Origin: Taxillus chinensis
Lineage: Eukaryota > Streptophyta > Magnoliopsida > Santalales > Loranthaceae
NCBI GenBank assembly: GCA_023512835.1
Contig: CM042092.1
Location: 4,055,293 to 4,119,292 of the forward strand
Direction: 5' to 3'
Length of the DNA: 64,000 bases
This document shows positions 58,520 to 64,000 of the stretch, piece by piece; the stretch's first letter is position 1, and each line of letters begins with the position of its first letter. Made by a program: the position numbers and the translations under genes. Below the pieces are notes generated by a model. It was not told the DNA's origin and did not search any database. It worked only from the letters and a program-made list of their open reading frames with translations.

Positions 58520-59059
58520 GTTTGAATCATAGTTATCAGAATCGGACCGGACCGGTGACCCGGGCACTTAACCGGTCCGGTTTTCCAATTGGACCGTTTC
58601 TGTAAAAAAACCGGAGAAACCCGGCTGACCCGACCGGTTTTTTGTGACCCAACCGGGGTTTTTACGAGAACCAGCTTTTTTAAAAACTGTAAAATATTAT
58701 TTAATTTATTTTATAACACAATTTTAATTTAAAATTAATGACTAATATTGACATTTCACTTCAATATCCTTCCAAACTTTATTTAAATTTTCTTTTACTA
58801 TGAATTTATGTCACTAAACTTTAAAATTTATTAAGAATTTATATTAGAAATACATATTAAAAATAAATAGTGTTATTTTAGAAGCATAATTTTAATATGT
58901 TAGTTTAAAATATCTATTTTTTATTAATATCTATTTATATATAATTATTAATTATATGACCGGTTCGACCATTGACCCGACGGTTGAACCAGTGACCCAA
59001 CCACCCAGTGCCTTAGCCGGGTCGATGTCCGGTCCGGTTCTGATAACTATGGTTTGAAT
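58520..59059. mobile_element. 524-bp hAT MITE with perfect 8-bp TSD
   Basis: The element proper is 58528-59051. The left end is CATAGTTATCAGAATCGGAC and the right end in reverse is CATAGTTATCAGAACCGGAC, one mismatch in 20. Identical 8-bp repeats GTTTGAAT flank it at 58520-58527 and 59052-59059. The inside ends are rich in CCGGT/ACCGG motifs; the middle is AT-rich. Non-coding. Confidence 0.92.
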
Positions 59060-60650
59060 TGATGAATCACACAAATCATATTAATAGTTCAAATATTAAC
59101 ACATTTCTCAATCCAATAACATTTTATTGATTTATTTAGTCTTAAATTAATCTATTAATAAATTTAAAATTAAATGTAAACCTTATTAATTTGCCTATGT
59201 TAATTATATCAATATAATAGGTATATTTATAATTTTATATTTTATATTAACATATTATTACTATATTTATCTTTATTATATTATAAATATATATACATAT
59301 ACACACATAGTAATTACTATTATTTTTAAAATAAAATATATAGTCTTTATTATTATTACTACTAATATTATTTATATGTTAAATTTTTAATAAATTATAC
59401 ATATTAAAGTTTAATGGTTAGAGGTTTCTTTGATAAAGTTTTGATTTTTATATTCTATTTATGTACTTTATTAGAGTTTGTATTAAATTATAATATGGAA
59501 GGAAATTTTTGTTTGGTAGAAAAAAATTATTTTCAAAAAGTGAGTGTTTTTTTAAATTTCAGTCCCATAATGTTTTTAAATATAATAGCGTGAACTTGCT
59601 AATAAAATAGAGAAAAAATATTAAGTATTGTGTTAAAATTAAATTTTTAAAAAGGAAAAGTTAAAAATAAATTTTAAAATTTTAAGTTATAAAATTACAT
59701 AATTAAAAAAATAATTTGTACCACTACTATGGTCGAAAGTGAGTGGTTGGAAATTGTATCTCTCTAAGATGTAAATTCAAATTTCAATGATGTTTGAAAA
59801 ATATACCCTCATAGGTCTCATTAAATACTAAATATTTAACTTAGTTATAGTGAATTCAAAAAAAAATCAAAAATAGCAATGCATATATAGTGTCATAAAA
59901 CTCATGCATTCACGTTCTTTATGCACAACTCATCTTTTACCTTCATGTCTTATCTTTGCCGTGGAGGGAAAACAACCCCCCAAAAGAAGGGGAAGGAGAG
60001 GTGGGTTGACACCGGTGAGGTGTGAGGACAATGTCGAAGTAGAGGGGGGACGATATAGGAGGGGAGGGGGAACGATGCAAGGGAAGGGAGGATGATTCCT
60101 GAGGGTAGAGGTGGGACAACGTTGAGGTGGGTGGAAGAGGGGAGTTGGGTCAACTTTGATGGGGTCGGGTGATGACGCCGGGGGAGAGGGGGGACGACAA
60201 TCGAGGGGAGATGGGTTGACAACAGGAGGAGGGGAGACGACGTCAGGAGGAGAAGAGGTATGATATTTTTAAGTTTCCTTAGCATGTGAGGGGAATTTGC
60301 GGCATTTTTAAAGTATTGATGTACTTTTTAATTGTTATTATTAAAATAATAATAATATATTATTATTTTGATAAAATAGGATGAATAATTAAAATTTAAA
60401 TTCATAAAAATTTTTTTGTTCAAGTATGGACTATGAATATAGATTGGTAAACCAATATTTATTCTACAGGTAAAATTACCATCCCAGGTTTTGAGTCGCA
60501 TCTTGAAAAATAATAATTATTTTTTGACTATGGATATGAATATAAACTGATAAACCCTAAATATAATTATTTTTAAAAGCAATGACACAAATAAATTTAC
60601 ATCATTTAAATAATTTTAATTTTTAAAACTGTTTTTAAAAATAATCCTAC
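59060..60650. other. AT-rich DNA with a purine-rich block
   Basis: 59060-59890 is AT-rich with no gene. 59960-60255 is a GGGGAGG-rich block with repeated GAGGTGGG and GACGAC units; open frames across it (to 111 codons) are low-complexity. No domain found. Confidence 0.45.
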
Positions 60651-60706
60651 CGCCTTTAGCTCCCTCCCATATTCATCCCACCTCCCGCTCTCGTCTGTGC
60701 TTCTCC

Positions 60707-60738
60707 CTAGGGTTTCTTCTGGCACAAGGCTAGGGTTT
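60707..60738 (+). promoter_or_regulatory. Two telo-box motifs in a 5' leader
   Basis: CTAGGGTTT occurs at 60707-60715 and 60730-60738 (reverse of AAACCCTAG), 20-50 bases before the POT1-like start codon. Such motifs are frequent in leaders and promoters of plant housekeeping genes. Confidence 0.6.
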
Positions 60739-60756
60739 CGATTCAGCTGACACAAA

Positions 60757-60880
60757 ATGAGGGGCGGAGACAGCTACGTCTTCCTGCAGATCAAGGACGC
60801 CATGGCCTGTCTCTACCAGAAGGTGAATCTAATCGGCGTCGTTATCGAGTACGGCATCCCTAGGCGTTCCATGGGCACTG
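60757..60880 (+). CDS. POT1-like telomere protein, first exon
   Basis: Protection-of-telomeres 1 binds single-stranded telomeric DNA, or in plants the telomerase complex, through OB folds. The start ATG at 60757 gives MRGGDSYVFLQIKDAMACLY, then QKVNLIGVVIEYGIPRRSMG and T, the beginning of OB fold 1 in plant POT1. The exon ends G|GTACGG at 60880/60881 after 41 codons plus one base, as expected for a split Asp codon. The following conserved segment was not found in the next 3.1 kb, where a LINE sits at 61.6-63.45 kb. The gene may continue outside the window, or this may be an orphan exon. Confidence 0.65.
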
Positions 60881-60889
60881 GTACGGTCT

Positions 60890-61570
60890 CTCTTCGCTCC
60901 CCATGTCCAAATCGATTCATTTGACGACAAAAGCATCAACCACAACTCTATCATCACCGTCCTTTTTAAAAAGAAACTGCAACTTATAATCAATCGTTGT
61001 CTTGAGATCGAATAAAGACCGACAGAGTTTGAGGAGGATGCAAACATCATATAGGTATTAGGTCTTTATTTTTTCCCACAACAATTCTTATATTTTTTTA
61101 AAAATACATTTCGTGGAAGAATTCATAGGTTTGTGTCTGAATGTATGTGGTTCAGAAGCGCATGATTTGAAATACGAGCAGAAATCAGAGCAATTTCTAC
61201 TCGTAAAAATCTACTTTAAATACTGTTAAAAGGGCAAACAAAATTTACATGCATTTTCAAAAATATACACATTGGGAATGTTGACCAAAGTATGCACTTA
61301 TGGAGGCTTTTACCTGGTAAGTATCAGAATGATAAAACCCATTTTATTGGGTAAATACCCATCTTAAGTTGTTTGGATGAGGTGACTGTTGTAGAATCTC
61401 ACTAGTTACTCCAGCCATCGGAGTCTCATCTAGATCAGTTGCTGTGTCTCATAGCTCTTCATCTCAAAAGGAAATCTGTATAAAATTATTCAAGCCTGCT
61501 TGCAGCCCTTGATGCCTATTTATAATAAGAGAGGGTCCTGCCTTCTCTACAATCGAATCTAATTAAATAG
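60890..61570. other. Intron-like sequence with a coding-like patch
   Basis: From 60898 to 61050 one plus-strand frame reads HVQIDSFDDKSINHNSIITV, then LFKKKLQLIINRCLEIE, a stop, and RPTEFEEDANII. Codon choice looks coding, but I recognise no family. The rest is AT-rich. Confidence 0.35.
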
Positions 61571-61599
61571 GCTGTGATTCCAAGACTCAAGTTCTCAAA

Positions 61600-63445
61600 A
61601 TGCAATAACAGACTCCAAGAGAAGCATAAAGCTTGTTTAACTGCACATCAATTTGGGCAAGTCCGAGTTAGTGCCCGTTGGGGTGGTGCCTCATTTGAGG
61701 GAACTTGCGGATATTCTTGGGTGCAATACTTCTCAGCTGCCTCTTACTTATTTGGGCCTGCCTTTGGGGGCCGCTTTTAAGTGTTCCTCTATTTGACATC
61801 CGATTATTGAGAAGATGAAACGTTGGTTAGCGGGATGGAAGCGGATTCTGTTAACGAAAGGCCTTCGCATAAATTGCTTTGAATGGGCAAATCAATCATT
61901 TGTCCTTGGGGATCCTCCATTAATCCTCTCATACCCACTAATTGATGTACCTGAGATGCATTTCCTCTAGCTCCCAAAAAAGACATTAAATGGATGGGAT
62001 TAAGGGGATCAGTCATCCTAAAATTGGGATTCATTTCTTGTCGCAAATATTCACTTGTAATAGACCATATCTCAAGGGTAGTCAGCTTACTTTGATCAAT
62101 AGCACACTCTTCGGTTTGCCTACATATTTTTTATCTCTTTTCTCTATCCCTGTTGCAGTGGCCTCCCGATTTGAGCAGATCTAAAGGAATTTTCTGTGGG
62201 GTTTTACGGTGGGGGTGGCCCAACCTCATTTGGTCAGGTGGGCGTTTGTTTGTTGGCCCCTTGCTCAGGATGGTCTCGCTATCAAGCGGATTTGACGTTT
62301 TAATGAGGCTCTTCTTGGTAAGTGGCTCTGGAGGTTCGGGCTTGAGAGGGTTGCCTTATGGCGGAAAGTGATTGTGCCATTGTGGTGAAATCTGGTGCCT
62401 TGGAAGGGGGGTTGGATGTCCTGAGTCCCGTGTGGTCCTCATGGGGTGGGCTGTTGGAAGGCTATTCGTTCACGATGGGATTCCTTCTCTCAGTTGGTGG
62501 CTTATGTTGTGAAAGATGGCTTTTTTATTCGGTTTTGAGATGATATTTGGTGTGGTCTGGTGCCTTTGAAGGAGGCCTACCCGGAGTTATACTGTTATGC
62601 TTGTCGTGAGGATGGTTGTATGGCTGATTTTCTGCTGGCTCGTGGAGATTCCTTGCATTGGGAGGTGTCTTTTTTGCGCCCGACTCAGGATTTGGAGCTG
62701 GAATACTTTTCCTCCTTTGTTCTTTTGTATTCCAGTTGCCCCTCTTGGACAGCGTTGGACTGGTTGTGCTGGCGTCATGCTTCGACGGTTGGCTTTAGCG
62801 TGCATTCCTTATATTCTCTTCTTACCCTGGACGCCACTCTTTGCTTTCCGTGGAGGTTGGTTTGGAAGGTTTCGGACCCCCCTCGGGTGAGTTTTTTTGT
62901 TTGGTCTGCGGTGCTTGGGAGGATCTTTATGGCGTACAACTTACGTCGTCGTGGTATGGTGGTGGTTAGCCGTTATTTCTTGTGTTAGGAGGACGCCGAG
63001 TTTATTGATCACATTTGTCTTCATTGTCTGTTTGCTAGGGAGCTTTGGGACATGTTTCTTTGTTTGTTTGGGTGATGCTTTGGGGTGTGATTGATTTATT
63101 TTCATGCTGGGCTGGTTTGTGGGTCGCCGGCCGCCCCTTTGGTGTGTTATTCTGCATTGTATCTTGTGGTGTTTTTGGCGCGAGCAGAATGCTAGGCTGT
63201 TTGAGGATCGTCCGCTTCGTGTGGTGGAGCTTAAGGCCTTTGTATTGCGTTCTCTTCTTGAGTGGCTCTCTGCCTCGGGTTGTTCTCGTTTTTCTTGTAT
63301 TGTAGATGTTGATGGGTATTTTTTTAAGTTGGGTGTTGCTTGTTTGTTGTTTTTTTTCTTATATTGTTTCTCTCTTAATGCACATATTGTGTACTTCGTT
63401 TTTAATAAAGTTTTTATTACCTCTTTCGAAAAAAAAGCTTGTTTA
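61600..63445 (+). mobile_element. LINE ORF2 3' half, decayed
   Basis: Order of text: [20 protein letters not shown] and [22 protein letters not shown] (end of RT), then [19 protein letters not shown] (near 62310) and DSLHWEVSFLRPTQDLELEY. Next is FPWRLVWKVSDPPRVSFFVW and RIFMAYNLRRRGMVVVSRYF with a following Cys/His pattern (zf-RVT, 62850-63070). It ends near 63445 with TAATAAAGTTTTTATTACC and an A run. Several frame shifts and stops make it inactive. It lies downstream of the POT1-like exon in the same orientation. Confidence 0.8.
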
Positions 63446-64000
63446 ACTGCAAACATAAAGAAGAACGGAAAACAGTGACTACATATAAAATAGCTGACCT
63501 AGGGAAAGAAATCTTTTATTGGTCGCTAATTTGGACTTGGGCTGTTTTTGCTAATGATTCTTTGATAATTAATTGTCATGTTCTACATTAAAAAGTATTC
63601 AAGTAGCTACAATAATAATTTTTAATTAATCCATTGATCCAGCCATTTGTGAAAGTATACTATTTTCAAGTAATAATGTGAATGTTGAAAGTTAGAAATC
63701 ACTCATTCCCATCCATTCCCACCTATTTGAATTTGCCAAACAAAAGTATGGAATGGAAAAATTCCATTCCATTCCACCTACCATACATGACCTTAGATTT
63801 CCTTGTAGTTATTTGATGGAAAAAATGTATGTTGAGAATTTGTGCCTCCATTAATAGGAGACATGATTGGTTCCTTCTTCTTTACTCCCCCTCCTTTTGC
63901 AATGATTCTCTTTTTGGTTCATTCCCAATTTAATGTTGCAGGAAAATTTTGGGTGGGAAAATATATGTGCAAAATGAGTGACCAACATTTGATTGATTGC
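63446..64000. other. Window end, no gene
   Basis: AT-rich spacer. CCCATCCATTCCCACC and GGAATGGAAAAATTCCATTCC near 63703-63775 resemble repeats at 4760-4900, a probable MITE piece. Confidence 0.4.

Noticed and set aside
59904..60285. Open frames in the GGGGAGG-rich block
   Set aside because: Low-complexity composition on both strands and no recognisable protein.

Overview
The window is nuclear DNA of a flowering plant. Evidence: a complete intron-bearing plant-type COQ5 gene, a zinc-knuckle gene with many small exons, a POT1-type first exon, AT-rich intergenic DNA, and a plant transposon mix (FAR1-type MULE, hAT, Ty3/gypsy, LINEs with reverse-transcriptase zinc-binding ends, CACTA-like ends, MITEs). 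I cannot name the species.

Layout. 0-2.6 kb: AT-rich DNA with a microsatellite-tipped MITE and a GC-rich repeat. 2.65-16.1 kb (+): COQ5, eight coding exons giving 289 codons, with a 7.0-kb third intron full of transposon debris. 17.1-17.6 kb (-): the 3' end of a broken LCB1 (serine palmitoyltransferase subunit) copy. 17.8-18.9 kb (-): a broken hAT transposase. 20.35-21.31 kb: an extreme C/A homopolymer tract that looks like a sequence artefact.

22.7-32.0 kb: two related MULE transposons about 0.9 kb apart. The 767-bp non-autonomous copy (22736-23502) and the 7.59-kb gene-bearing copy (24394-31981) each have exact 9-bp target duplications and related ends. The large one carries a FAR1/MULE/SWIM transposase (+) and, convergent to it, a plant-transposon-protein/Ulp1 cysteine protease gene (-). 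Both carry dense arrays of the palindrome CTCGAG and close variants, spaced about 12-13 bp apart. This is the most unusual system in the window.

32.9-36.35 kb: a decayed hAT element. 37.4-50.0 kb (-): a CCHC zinc-knuckle gene with six resolved 3' exons and a probable first exon near 50 kb. The roughly 10-kb gap between them holds LINE pieces and a Ty3/gypsy element with two LTRs and a primer-binding site. A third LTR copy lies at 53.4 kb. 54.4-60.6 kb: LINE and CACTA-like remnants, AT-rich DNA and a 524-bp hAT MITE with an exact 8-bp duplication. 60757-60880 (+): a POT1-like first exon. 61.6-63.45 kb (+): a LINE 3' half.

Only COQ5, the zinc-knuckle gene and perhaps POT1 look like host genes. 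All exon joins were done by eye, and family names rest on motif recognition, not on searches.
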